Shown: positions 45,060 to 53,613, counted from the stretch's first letter. The stretch: 64,000 nt of DNA from Microlunatus soli (GCF_900105385.1 NZ_LT629772.1:3596001-3660000), one strand, 5' to 3'. Numbers and translations are program-made. The notes: generated by a model not told the origin, from the letters alone.

Positions 45060-45815
45060 TCAAGCGTGATCAGCCGCTGTCGACGGTTCCGCCCCGAGGG
45101 TGCTCAGTTCGTCGCTGATCCAGGCAAGCAGCTGCTCGCCGGCCGGCTTGACGTAGAAGTGGTCACCGTCGAAGACGCGACGGCGGACCGGCCCGGATGT
45201 CACGTGGTTCCAGTCCTGCATCGCCGTACCCGACGCGACCGGGTCGTCCCGACCGCTGGCGGCCAGCACCGGACAGTCCAACACCGGAAGTCGGCCGCGG
45301 TAGCAGTAGGTCTCGCTGACCCGCAGGTCCTCGCGGACGATCGGATCCAGCAGCTCACGCAGGTCGTCGTTGTGCAGGATCTCCGGGTGCAGACCGCCGA
45401 GCGCGGACAAGCGTTGCCACATCCGAACACCGGGTTCGGCATGCATCCGGCTGCGGATCGGATACATCGGCGGCGTACGGCCCGACACGACCAGGGCACG
45501 CGGAGCGACGCCGGCCGCAGTCAACGCGATTGCTGCCTCGAAGGCGACGGCCGCGCCCATGCTGTGCCCGAACAGCACCACCGGTTCGCGGTGGCGCAGT
45601 GCCGTTGTGGCCACCTCGTCGGCAAGATCGGTGAGCTGCCGGGGCAGCGGGTCGTCGATCCTGTCCTCCCGTCCGGGGTACTGCAGGGGATTGACGAGTA
45701 GTGGTACCGGCCCGGCCACGTCGATCGCGGCCAATGGTCGATAGAAGCTGGCGCTGCCGCCGGAATGTGCGCAGCACAACAGGGAGACCGGGGTGGTCTG
45801 GCGGAGAGCGGTCAT
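45060..45815 (-). CDS. type II thioesterase
   Basis: 251 aa. CCAHSGGSASFYRPL, QYPGREDRI, canonical nucleophile elbow FGHSMGAAVAFE, acid in ASGRDDP and His in GDHFYV. It removes wrong acyl groups from stalled carrier domains. ATG 45815 is chosen: a CAGACT box lies 6 bases upstream, and the family N-terminus begins there; ATG 45836 is the alternative. Convergent with the methyltransferase; the 30-bp gap has a TGATCGT/ACGATCA inverted repeat. Confidence 0.9.
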   Translation of the reverse strand: MTALRQTTPVSLLCCAHSGGSASFYRPLAAIDVAGPVPLLVNPLQYPGREDRIDDPLPRQLTDLADEVATTALRHREPVVLFGHSMGAAVAFEAAIALTAAGVAPRALVVSGRTPPMYPIRSRMHAEPGVRMWQRLSALGGLHPEILHNDDLRELLDPIVREDLRVSETYCYRGRLPVLDCPVLAASGRDDPVASGTAMQDWNHVTSGPVRRRVFDGDHFYVKPAGEQLLAWISDELSTLGAEPSTAADHA

Positions 45816-45853
45816 GGGGTGAGTCTGCCGCCGCACCGGCTGACCGAGTGGGG

Positions 45854-45871
45854 AGTCTTGCCGAAGTCTTG
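45854..45871. promoter_or_regulatory. 11-base-period direct repeat in the thioesterase/P450 divergent region
   Basis: AGTCTTG-CCGA-AGTCTTG: two identical heptamers separated by 4 bases, the same architecture as the sites at 34004 and 37381, in the divergent region between 45815 and 46001. Confidence 0.45.
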
Positions 45872-46000
45872 CGTGCCGCGGCCGGGACCGGCGCCGGGTG
45901 CCGCGGGCCGGGGTCCGACGAAGGAATGACCACAGTTCCGTCCGCCGAGCCGACGGATCCGGTCAGGCTGGGGTGAGATTGCCAAGCTGAGGAGGATTCC

Positions 46001-47233
46001 GTGCTCGTTGCCGACTTCGACCTGACCGAGCCCCGCACCTTCCATCGTCGCGATCTGTCCGAGCACTGGCGCCGGCAGCGGGCAGAGCGACCGGTGTTCT
46101 GGCACCCGGCGCGCGGCACCGGGTCGCAGGCCGGCAAGGGCGCGTTCTGTGATACCGGATTCTGGGTCGTCACTCGCTACGACGACGTCGTCGACCTCTA
46201 CCGAGCGGGCGACGCCGTCACCTCGGAGAACGGCAATGTGCTGGACACCTTGCTGTCCGGCGGCGATTCCGCCTCGCGCAAGATGCTGGCCGTCACCGAC
46301 GGCGCTCGGCATCGGACGATCCGCAAGAAGCTGGTCCGCTCGTTCACGCCGCGCGCCCTCGCCGAACTGACCGAACGGATCCGGAACCGTACGGTCGCGG
46401 TGGTCGACGAGGCGCTGACCGCTGCCGACGGTGACAGCATCGACGTCGCGACCCGGATCGCCGACCGGCTCCCGATCGAGGCGATCTGCGACCTGATGGA
46501 TGTACCGGCGGCCGATCGGCCGCAGCTGCTCTCCTGGAACAAGGCCGCGCTCTCCGCCGATGAGGCCGACACCGAGGCGTTCGAGTCGTTGATCGCTCGC
46601 CAGGAGATCCTCTACTACTTCGCCGAGCTCTGCGAGCGGCGGCGTCGTTCTCCCGGTCTTGATGTGGTCAGCGCGCTCGCTCAGGTCGAGGTCGACGGCG
46701 TGCCGCTGGCTGAGGACGAACTCGCGTTGAACTGCTACAGCCTGATCCTCGGTGGCGACGAGTCGAGCCGGATGTCGGCGATCACCGGGATCCGGGCGTT
46801 CGCCGACCATCCGGAGCAGTGGCAGACGCTGCGAGCCGCACCGTCGGTGGATCGTGGAATCGAAGAGATCCTGCGCTGGAGCACGCCGTCGATGCATTTC
46901 GCACGGACCGCCGTGCGGCCGATCCGGGTCGGCAGCGAGGTGATCGAACCGGGCCAGATCATCACGCTGTGGAACAGCTCCGCAGATTTCGACGAGACGG
47001 TCTTCGCCGAGCCCGACGTGTTCGATGTGACGCGTCATCCCAATCCCCATCTGGCCTTCGGCCACGGGCAGCACTTCTGTCTGGGGGCCTTCCTGGCCCG
47101 TACCGAGTTGCGCGCCCTGTTCGGCGAATTGCGGCGCCGGGTGAGCCGGATCGAGCTGGCCGGTGAACCGAAACGGGTCTATTCGAACTTCCTGTTCGGC
47201 TACAGCTCGTTGCCGGTACGGTTCAGCCGCTGA
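46001..47233 (+). CDS. cytochrome P450 (second)
   Basis: 410 aa. Heme loop FGHGQHFCLGAFLAR; I-helix LGGDESSR. A GG(D/N)E(S/T)(S/T)R I-helix is seen in P450s that hydroxylate amino acids held on NRPS carrier domains, so beta-hydroxylation of a carrier-bound residue is a reasonable guess. It is of a different subfamily from the other two P450s. GTG 46001 follows GAGGAGG. Its last 34 bases overlap the end of the convergent A-T gene. Confidence 0.93.
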   Translation: MLVADFDLTEPRTFHRRDLSEHWRRQRAERPVFWHPARGTGSQAGKGAFCDTGFWVVTRYDDVVDLYRAGDAVTSENGNVLDTLLSGGDSASRKMLAVTDGARHRTIRKKLVRSFTPRALAELTERIRNRTVAVVDEALTAADGDSIDVATRIADRLPIEAICDLMDVPAADRPQLLSWNKAALSADEADTEAFESLIARQEILYYFAELCERRRRSPGLDVVSALAQVEVDGVPLAEDELALNCYSLILGGDESSRMSAITGIRAFADHPEQWQTLRAAPSVDRGIEEILRWSTPSMHFARTAVRPIRVGSEVIEPGQIITLWNSSADFDETVFAEPDVFDVTRHPNPHLAFGHGQHFCLGAFLARTELRALFGELRRRVSRIELAGEPKRVYSNFLFGYSSLPVRFSR

Positions 47234-49008
47234 TCGGCCGGATCGGCCGGCCCGCTGCACTGGTCGATCGCGATCGCCAGCCGGCGCGCCGTTCGGCTCG
47301 CGAATGCCGTGCGCAAGGACAGCTCCGGTGCCCGCTCGGCCTTGATCCTGCTGACGAGTCGGGTGAGCAGGATGGAGTGCCCGCCGATATCGAAGAAGTC
47401 GTCGTCCGGATCGACGGTCGGATGCCGGAGGAGTTCGCCGAACAGGTCGCACACATATTGTTCGGTGTCGGTGCGCTCGGTATCGCCATCGGCCGGCGGC
47501 GTGGTTCCGAGACCGGGGCGATCGGGTTCGGGCAGCGCCGATCGGTCCAGCTTGCCGTTCGGTGACCGGGGGAACGTGTCCAACACCGTGAAGGTCGACG
47601 GCACCATGTGCGCCGGCAGCCGACGTCCGGCGAATTCCCGTACGGGGTCGGCTTCCACCCGCCGATCGACGGTCAGATAGCTGTTCAGTGCCGGTCCGTC
47701 CGAACCGGCGCCGACGACGACCACTGCGCCGGTCACCGCAGGATGTTCGGCCAGCACCGCCTCGATCTCGCCGAGTTCGATCCGGAAGCCGCGGAATTTG
47801 ATCTGTCCGTCCCGGCGCCCCCCGAAGTGGTAGCGGCCGTCCTCGTCCCGCCGTCCCAGGTCTCCGGACAGGTAGCGACGCGAACCGGCCGGACCGCACG
47901 GATCGGGACGGAACCGGTCAGCGGTCAAGGCGGGTCGGCCGACATAGCCGCGAGCAACTCCGGGGCCGCCGATCACGAGCTGGCCCGAACGGCCGGTACC
48001 GACATCGCGGAGCTGGTCGTCCAGAACGTCGATCCGGGTACGGTCGAACGGTCGACCGATGTCGATGGCGTTTCGCACGGCCAAGGGGGTGCTCAGCGAT
48101 GCACCGACCGTGGTCTCGGTCGGCCCGTAGCCGTTGATCAGCCGGCGGCCGGGTGCCCATCGCCGGACCAGGCCGGCGGTGCAGGTGTCGCCGGTGGTGA
48201 TGATGGTCCCGACGCCGCGCACCCGGGTTCGCTCCACACCCGTCGGCAGTGCGTTCAGAGCGACCGGGGGGATCGTCGCATGGCTGATGCCCCGAGCGGC
48301 GATCAGATCGGCGAGCGGTTCGCCGGGCATCAGGTCGGCCGATCCCGCCAGGTGCAGCGTCGCCCCGTGCAGCAGCGCAAGGCTGACGTCCCAGAACGCG
48401 GCATCGAAGCTCGGCGAAGCCCACTGCAGGACGGCGTCGCCCGGTCCGGTGCCGATGACGCGGCTTTGGCTGGCCACCAGTCCGACCAGCCCGCGATGTG
48501 TGACGGCCACGCCCTTCGGCGTCCCGGTCGAGCCGGAGGTGTAGATCAGGTAGAGCAGGTTGTCGACCCGCAACGGCGCCCGGCGATCAGCATCGGTGAT
48601 CGGGTGGCCGGGAACAGTGCCGGCGTCCAGGTCGTGCCAGCTCAGGAACGGTAGGTCGAACCGACCGTCCCGGTCCCGGTCGCCGATGATCATCTTCGGT
48701 CGGGCGTCGTCGATCATGAACGCCAGCCGATCAGCGGGGTAGTCCGGATCCAGGCACAGGTAGCCGGCTCCGGCAGTGACGATGCCGAGTGCGGTGGTCA
48801 ACCAGGACGCCGAATCCCGGCGGACCAGCACCGCGACGACGTCCTCGGGTCCGATTCCGGACATCATCAACTTCCGCGCCGCCCGGTTCACCCGATCTGC
48901 CAACGTCGCGTAGTCCAATTGCTCGGTCGGGGTGACCAGAGCGATCCGGTCCGGATGCTGAGCCACCGCATTGCCGAACAGGTCGGGGAGGGTTCCGTAG
49001 GTGATCAT
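47200..49008 (-). CDS. NRPS adenylation-carrier protein (A-T)
   Basis: 602 aa. A domain about 1-510: YTSGSTGTPKGV, GYGPTETTVG, SGDLGRRDEDG, KFRGFRIELGEIE and SPNGKLDRSALP. The T domain near 530-590 has FFDIGGHSILLTRL. Specificity code read by eye is D-A-W-T-I-T-G-V-G-K; the Asp for an alpha-amino acid is present but the code matches no substrate I can name safely. ATG 49008 has GGAGG 7 bases upstream and overlaps the regulator's stop (ATGA). Free A-T proteins like this probably load carriers in trans. Confidence 0.9.
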   Translation of the reverse strand: MITYGTLPDLFGNAVAQHPDRIALVTPTEQLDYATLADRVNRAARKLMMSGIGPEDVVAVLVRRDSASWLTTALGIVTAGAGYLCLDPDYPADRLAFMIDDARPKMIIGDRDRDGRFDLPFLSWHDLDAGTVPGHPITDADRRAPLRVDNLLYLIYTSGSTGTPKGVAVTHRGLVGLVASQSRVIGTGPGDAVLQWASPSFDAAFWDVSLALLHGATLHLAGSADLMPGEPLADLIAARGISHATIPPVALNALPTGVERTRVRGVGTIITTGDTCTAGLVRRWAPGRRLINGYGPTETTVGASLSTPLAVRNAIDIGRPFDRTRIDVLDDQLRDVGTGRSGQLVIGGPGVARGYVGRPALTADRFRPDPCGPAGSRRYLSGDLGRRDEDGRYHFGGRRDGQIKFRGFRIELGEIEAVLAEHPAVTGAVVVVGAGSDGPALNSYLTVDRRVEADPVREFAGRRLPAHMVPSTFTVLDTFPRSPNGKLDRSALPEPDRPGLGTTPPADGDTERTDTEQYVCDLFGELLRHPTVDPDDDFFDIGGHSILLTRLVSRIKAERAPELSLRTAFASRTARRLAIAIDQCSGPADPADQRLNRTGNEL

Positions 49009-49496
49009 GATGCAGCCTCCAGCAGGTATCCGCGTCCCCACACCGTCGTGATCTCCAGGTTCAGTGCGGTGATTCGTCGTCGCAGGCGGAGGATCCGCAG
49101 ATCCAGTGCGTTGCGTCGTTCACTGGTGTCGCTGCCCCACGCATACCAGGCCAGCTTCGATCGAGGCACGACCGATTGGAAGCTTTCGATGAGTGGAATC
49201 ATCACCGCGGTCTCGGACTCCGACAACGGCAGCCGTTTGCCGCCGGAATGGAGCACATTGTCGGGTCCGATGGTCGGCACCCGCTCGGACCGGACGCGCT
49301 CGACGAGAGTCGCAACTCTCGCCTCGACATCGGTTCGGCTCAGCGGTGGGCGGACCCAATCCTCGAGTGGGTCGGTACAGGTCGGTGGCTCATTCGTCGC
49401 CTCGACGATCCACAGCCGCGGTGTCCTCGACCCTTCGAACTCCGGGCGTTTGTCGTTCTCGTGCGGCCACCGCAGGAATTTCACCTGGGTTTCCAT
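49005..49496 (-). CDS. winged-helix regulator without receiver domain
   Basis: 163 aa. Residues about 80-160 form an OmpR/PhoB-type winged helix (GGKRLPLSESETAVMIPLIE, then LRRRITALNLEITTVWGRGY). The N-terminal 75 residues are unrecognised and contain no phospho-acceptor domain. Its stop overlaps the A-T start, so it is translated with an NRPS gene. It is the best candidate for the regulator of the heptamer repeats upstream of the mbtH and P450 operons. Ribosome binding site GAGGGGAG precedes ATG 49496. Confidence 0.8.
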   Translation of the reverse strand: METQVKFLRWPHENDKRPEFEGSRTPRLWIVEATNEPPTCTDPLEDWVRPPLSRTDVEARVATLVERVRSERVPTIGPDNVLHSGGKRLPLSESETAVMIPLIESFQSVVPRSKLAWYAWGSDTSERRNALDLRILRLRRRITALNLEITTVWGRGYLLEAAS

Positions 49497-49872
49497 GCTC
49501 GCTCCCCTCTTGGCGGATTGATCGATTCGTGGACCGAGCTGCGATCAACATCGATGCATCGGGAGAGTCGTCACCTTCGAGCAGGGTCGGGCGTGCAAAC
49601 CCCGCTGTCCGACGATGGATGACCGTATGACCCCGGCTGACGCTGCGCCGTCTGACCCCATCTCGTTCTTGCTTCATCGTTGAGCGCACCGAAGATCGAT
49701 AACAGTCGCGGAGTGGCGAGACTTCGTTCGCCAATTGGGTATCGACCTTTGGCCAACCTCGGATCAGCGGACAGCTGACGAAAGCGTCGACTGCCGTCCG
49801 TCGGCTGGGATCGATCGATCTCCGGCCGAACTGATCAGGTCAGGGACGGCGTGATCGCTGAACGCGGGATTG
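49497..49872. other. 376-bp gene-free stretch between two regulators
   Basis: Upstream region of the winged-helix gene and downstream region of the response regulator (both minus strand). No gene, terminator or clear -10/-35 stands out. Four TGAC words (49620, 49628, 49638, 49653) occur without regular spacing. Confidence 0.4.
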
Positions 49873-50562
49873 TCAGGCTGGGTCGGGATGCGGTCCGCCG
49901 AGGCGTGGTTTCACCAGCCCGAGTTCGTAGGCTCGGACCACGGCTTGCAGCCTGTCACGAGCCCCGAGCTTGGTGCATGCCGTCCCGAGATAGGCCTTCA
50001 CCGATCCCGGCGAGACCGACATGGCACTCGCGATCTCCTTGTTGCTCAGGCCGCTGGCCAGATGTTGGAGGACCGAGCGTTCGCGAGGAGCGAGCGCGAT
50101 GTCGTCGCTCCCGGTCCACTCCTCGTGATCTTGGACGACGCCGCCACTCGTCGCGTACGTCGCTAGCAGACGCACAACGGAGGGGGACAAAGCGAGGTTG
50201 TCATCGTCGACGGATCGTAGCGCGTCCAGGATCTCTTCCGGACGGGCATCCTTCTCCAGGAAACCGGCAGCGCCGGCTCGCAGCGTGGGCAGGACGAAGT
50301 CGAGTGTCGAGAACGTCGTCAACGCGATGACGTGGATATCGGGCAGTTCCGCCGTGATCAACCGGGTGGCTTCGATGCCGCTGAGTCGTGGCATCTTCAG
50401 ATCCATCAGGATCAGGTCCGGCTTCAGTTCGTGTGCTTTCTCGTACGCTTCCCGGCCGTCATGGGCTTCGCCGACGACGGTGAACCCGTCTTCGGCAGTC
50501 AGGAAGTTGGTCAATGCCTGCAGCATCAGCGGTTGATCGTCGACCAACAGCACCGTACGCAT
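49873..50562 (-). CDS. NarL/LuxR-family response regulator
   Basis: 229 aa. Receiver domain: VDDQ near residue 8, phospho-Asp in LILMDLKMPR, Lys in FLEKDA. The LuxR helix-turn-helix is LAPRERSVLQHLASGLSNKE and onward to SVKAYLGTACTKLG. It is divergent from the small peptide gene and the kinase at 51071, its likely partner. ATG 50562 is chosen because a TATGCT box lies exactly 7 bases before it; an ATG at 50574 would fall inside that box. Confidence 0.92.
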   Translation of the reverse strand: MRTVLLVDDQPLMLQALTNFLTAEDGFTVVGEAHDGREAYEKAHELKPDLILMDLKMPRLSGIEATRLITAELPDIHVIALTTFSTLDFVLPTLRAGAAGFLEKDARPEEILDALRSVDDDNLALSPSVVRLLATYATSGGVVQDHEEWTGSDDIALAPRERSVLQHLASGLSNKEIASAMSVSPGSVKAYLGTACTKLGARDRLQAVVRAYELGLVKPRLGGPHPDPA

Positions 50563-50569
50563 GTCGCCG

Positions 50570-50575
50570 AGCATA
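50570..50575 (-). promoter_or_regulatory. -10 hexamer TATGCT, leaderless response regulator promoter
   Basis: Minus strand TATGCT, 7 bases, then ATG 50562. Confidence 0.45.
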
Positions 50576-50735
50576 ATGCCGCGGGTGTCGACGTCCTGGC
50601 GATTCGACGAGAAACAACCAGATCGTCCGACAGGCGAAATACCCACGACACAACGGTTTCCTGTTGGTGGTGCCCTGGTCGACGTGGCAGCCAACAGTGG
50701 ACAAACGGCCACTTACCTTCCCCCGGCGGATTCTC

Positions 50736-50741
50736 TAGCGT
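50736..50741 (+). promoter_or_regulatory. -10 hexamer TAGCGT for the peptide/kinase operon
   Basis: Same hexamer as at 37430 and 37306; about 40 bases before ATG 50782. Confidence 0.35.
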
Positions 50742-50781
50742 CAAACGCGTCGACAACGACACATCCATCGAGGGGGATCTC

Positions 50782-51006
50782 ATGGCCGCACAATTGTCAA
50801 CTCAACTACCTGCCAAGGGCAACACCGGGCGTCGGCCCGTACGTGGGGCTCATCCGATCAGGACCGGCGTCTGCTGCGTGCTCTGCGGTGTCGCGGCGAA
50901 CGCGACCTTCATGGTCACCGCCGACGCGGCGAGCCGTACGGCAACGGTCGACAGCTACACCATCAGGGATCATTACAGTCTATGTCAGATCTTCCAGATC
51001 TGTTGA
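50782..51006 (+). CDS. 74-aa Cys-containing peptide, possible secreted signal or precursor
   Basis: A strong Shine-Dalgarno (GAGGGGG) precedes ATG 50782. Residues 1-27 are polar and basic (TGRRPVRGAHPIR), 28-46 hydrophobic with three Cys (TGVCCVLCGVAANATFMV), then TADAASR, and the last 22 residues are polar with Tyr and two Cys (68, 74). This looks like a signal peptide followed by a short mature peptide, or a ribosomal peptide precursor. It lies 64 bases before a histidine kinase gene and is divergent from the response regulator, the usual setting for a sensed peptide. No homolog is recognised. The longer frame upstream is not coding. Confidence 0.6.
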   Translation: MAAQLSTQLPAKGNTGRRPVRGAHPIRTGVCCVLCGVAANATFMVTADAASRTATVDSYTIRDHYSLCQIFQIC

Positions 51007-51070
51007 TCGACGTCAGCTGTCGACGTCTCGGGGCGTCTCGACCGCCCGAAAGACGGGAGAAAACATCCCA

Positions 51071-52342
51071 GTGTCTGCTCTGATCGCCACACTGCAACAG
51101 ACCAGAATTCCACGCTGGCTCAGTATCGCGCTATCCGTCGTCGCGGCCGCGAGTCTGGTCAGCGAGATCAGTTATCTCGCCGGCGAACGAGATCCAGGCT
51201 CGACGGGGCTGTTGATCATTCTGGAGGTTCTGCTGGCCTATTGCGCCATCGGGCTGGCCTGTTGGTGGCCACCGGGCGCGGTCCTTGTCAGTTGGGCGGC
51301 GCTGGTGCCGGCGTTGTTCACCGAGCGTCCGTGGATCGCATGCATCGCGGCCTGGCTGGTTGTCGTGATCGCCTTGGCCGTCTGCCGGATCGCCGTCGGG
51401 TTGGTCCACATCGGCGGCTACCTGATCTGGGCGGTGCCGATGAACATCAGATTGGTGGGCGGCACCAACGACCAGTTCTGGTGGGAGGCGATGCTGCCCA
51501 TGATCGGGGCAGCTCTGCTCGGCTTGGCGTTGCGGTTCTTCGTCGTCCGGCAACGCGCCGAGCGGCGGCGCCTGAAGGAGTTGGAGGGGCGTAACGAACG
51601 GATCCGCCGCGATGAACGGCAGGCGCTGGCGCGTGAGCTTCATGACGTGGTCGCCCACCAGCTCACCTTGATCACCATGCAGGTCACCGGACGATGGCGC
51701 TCCCGACGACCCGACGAGCTGGTGCAGACCCTGGCCGTGATCGACGATGCAGCCAGGGCGGCGCTGGGTGAACTTCGGGTGCTGCTGGAGGTGTTGCGGG
51801 AGGATCGACCGAATGACGGATCCACCGGGTCCGGGTTGGAGCCGACCGGTCCACCGGGTGGGGTGTCGGTGCGCGAACTGGTGGAGCGGCTGGGCGAGCG
51901 GCTCGACGATCTCGGCTTCCGCGTTCGCCGGGCAGAGGTCGCCGCAGCGGCCGACCGACTTCCGGTGACCGTGCTGACCACCTGTGCGCGGATCTTCCAG
52001 GAATCGGTGACCAACATCATCAAGCATGCCCCGAGCGGTGCCGGTTGCGAACTCAGCATGGTGATCACCGACGACCGGGTCCGGATCACGGTGCGCAACG
52101 AGACGCGGCGCCCCGATCGTCCCGAGCGGGAGCGTGCAGGCGATCGGGAGCGTCGGGACGGTCGATCGCCGGCCGCCGGGGGTTACGGGTTGCAGGGCAT
52201 GCGAGAACGGGTCGCGATGTTGCGGGGGACGTCCAGTGTCGGCGAACGTGACGGATTCTGGGAAGTGTTGGCCGAACTTCCTGTCGTTCTGGCCGCAACG
52301 GGCGGCGCCGAGTCGTCCGCGAGCGGCGCGGAAGCGCGGTGA
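51071..52342 (+). CDS. NarL-family sensor histidine kinase
   Basis: 423 aa. Five or so membrane helices in residues 15-160, a coiled linker (RAERRRLKELEGRNERIRRD), HisKA_3 with phospho-acceptor His in ARELHDVVAHQLTLI, then a HATPase domain with N-box SVTNIIKHAP and GGYGLQGMRERV. It has no extracellular domain, like kinases that sense small amphipathic ligands at the membrane. GTG 51071 follows GGGAG. It overlaps the HTH_42 gene (GTGA), so the kinase is in one transcript with the downstream genes. Confidence 0.9.
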   Translation: MSALIATLQQTRIPRWLSIALSVVAAASLVSEISYLAGERDPGSTGLLIILEVLLAYCAIGLACWWPPGAVLVSWAALVPALFTERPWIACIAAWLVVVIALAVCRIAVGLVHIGGYLIWAVPMNIRLVGGTNDQFWWEAMLPMIGAALLGLALRFFVVRQRAERRRLKELEGRNERIRRDERQALARELHDVVAHQLTLITMQVTGRWRSRRPDELVQTLAVIDDAARAALGELRVLLEVLREDRPNDGSTGSGLEPTGPPGGVSVRELVERLGERLDDLGFRVRRAEVAAAADRLPVTVLTTCARIFQESVTNIIKHAPSGAGCELSMVITDDRVRITVRNETRRPDRPERERAGDRERRDGRSPAAGGYGLQGMRERVAMLRGTSSVGERDGFWEVLAELPVVLAATGGAESSASGAEAR

Positions 52343-53523
52343 CGACAATGTCCGGCACGGCAGGGACCGCGGCGCATCAGGTGTCCCGTGCGGCCTGGGT
52401 CGGCTACCGATGGCATCGCCATCGGCTGGCGACGGACCCCTCGCACAGCACGCGGCGTGATCTCGCCGACCTACTGCGGATCGGGGTCCAGGACACTCCG
52501 TATCGCACCGCGCAGCTGTCGTTGCTGTCCCGCACCGCACGAATCGGGCGGCGTTCGGTGGAGAACGCGTTCGGCACACCGGGCGGCCTGGTCGCGACCT
52601 GGTCGCTGCGCGGTGCGCCCCATGTCCATGCAGCGTCCGAGGCCGGACTCGTCCGTTCCGCCGTAGCGCCTGCGGACGCTGCCGACGCCGCCGTCCTGCT
52701 CGGCGGCTGGGCCGCCGAACTGCCGACGCACCGACGCCCCGAGACGTACCTGGACGTCGTCGCCGAGGCGATGCTGCGGATCGTCACCGAGCCGACCAGC
52801 AAGCCTGCTCTCAGTCGCGCGCTCAGCAGGCAGCTACCCGCCGAGCTGACTGCGTGGTGCGGGCGGTGCCGCAGCAGGCATGTCCCGGATCCGTTGTTCC
52901 GGCTGGCGGGAGGCCGGGCGGGCCTGGCGTTGGATCCGGAACAGCGCGCTCCGACCGTACTGCTGCCGCCACCGGCGGGCAGCGGTACCGATGTTGCCGG
53001 CGCCCGCGGCGAGCTGGTTGCCAGTTTTCTCCGAGCGAACGGACCGACCTCCCGCCCGCTGCTCGGCGGTTGGCTCGGCGTCGACTCGCGGGGCCTGGCC
53101 GCGACGCTGGAAGACCTCGGCGTGATCCGGGTCAAGGTCGGGAATCGAAGTCTGCTGGCGCCGCCGGCGGTGGTTGGGTTGCTCGACCGGTCCCCGGAGC
53201 CGCATGGCGTGGCATTGATCCCGCCGAACGATCCGTATCTCAAGGGTGTGGACAAGCATCTGCTGCTGGAATCTGCTGACCGCCGGCGGATGCTGTTCCG
53301 TCCGCTGTCCCCGCCGGGTGCCCTGCTGATCGATGGCGAGGTCGTTGGCGTCTGGCGCCATCGACGGAGCCCGGACGGTGCCCGACTCCGGGTCGAAGTG
53401 ACTCCGTTCGAGCGGGTGCCCGCCGAGCGGCGGCCGGAGATCGACCAGGCAGCCGAACCACTCTCCCGTTGGGCAGCGGGAGCTGCGGTGGACGTCGAGC
53501 TCGTGCCGGCGGATCGGCGGTGA
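52339..53523 (+). CDS. HTH_42 winged-helix protein (YcaQ/AlkZ-like superfamily)
   Basis: 394 aa. It has the block pattern of the HTH_42 (COG3214) family: LLRIGVQDTPYRTAQLSLLS near residue 55, WSLRGAPHVH near 92 and a C-terminal LLIDGEVVGVWRHR. Some members are DNA glycosylases that unhook alkylated bases and give self-resistance in clusters for DNA-reactive compounds. The catalytic QxQ/QxD site here reads QDT, so activity is uncertain and it may only bind DNA. GTG 52339 overlaps the kinase stop; ATG 52348 is possible. It precedes the exporter genes. Confidence 0.78.
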   Translation: MTTMSGTAGTAAHQVSRAAWVGYRWHRHRLATDPSHSTRRDLADLLRIGVQDTPYRTAQLSLLSRTARIGRRSVENAFGTPGGLVATWSLRGAPHVHAASEAGLVRSAVAPADAADAAVLLGGWAAELPTHRRPETYLDVVAEAMLRIVTEPTSKPALSRALSRQLPAELTAWCGRCRSRHVPDPLFRLAGGRAGLALDPEQRAPTVLLPPPAGSGTDVAGARGELVASFLRANGPTSRPLLGGWLGVDSRGLAATLEDLGVIRVKVGNRSLLAPPAVVGLLDRSPEPHGVALIPPNDPYLKGVDKHLLLESADRRRMLFRPLSPPGALLIDGEVVGVWRHRRSPDGARLRVEVTPFERVPAERRPEIDQAAEPLSRWAAGAAVDVELVPADRR

Positions 53524-53613
53524 CGGTTGGGCAGACAGAAAGCCGAAGGAGGACCGGACAGGTCCGACAGCTCGTAGTTACGTGGATGCACAACGAATGT
53601 CGAAGGAGTTGAC

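Noticed and set aside
49620-49657. Four TGAC words as possible operator
   Set aside because: Spacings of 8, 10 and 15 bases are irregular and the word is too short to be significant.
50332-50781. Upstream extension of the 74-aa peptide frame
   Set aside because: Lies antisense to the response regulator; the Shine-Dalgarno and ATG at 50782 mark the true start.
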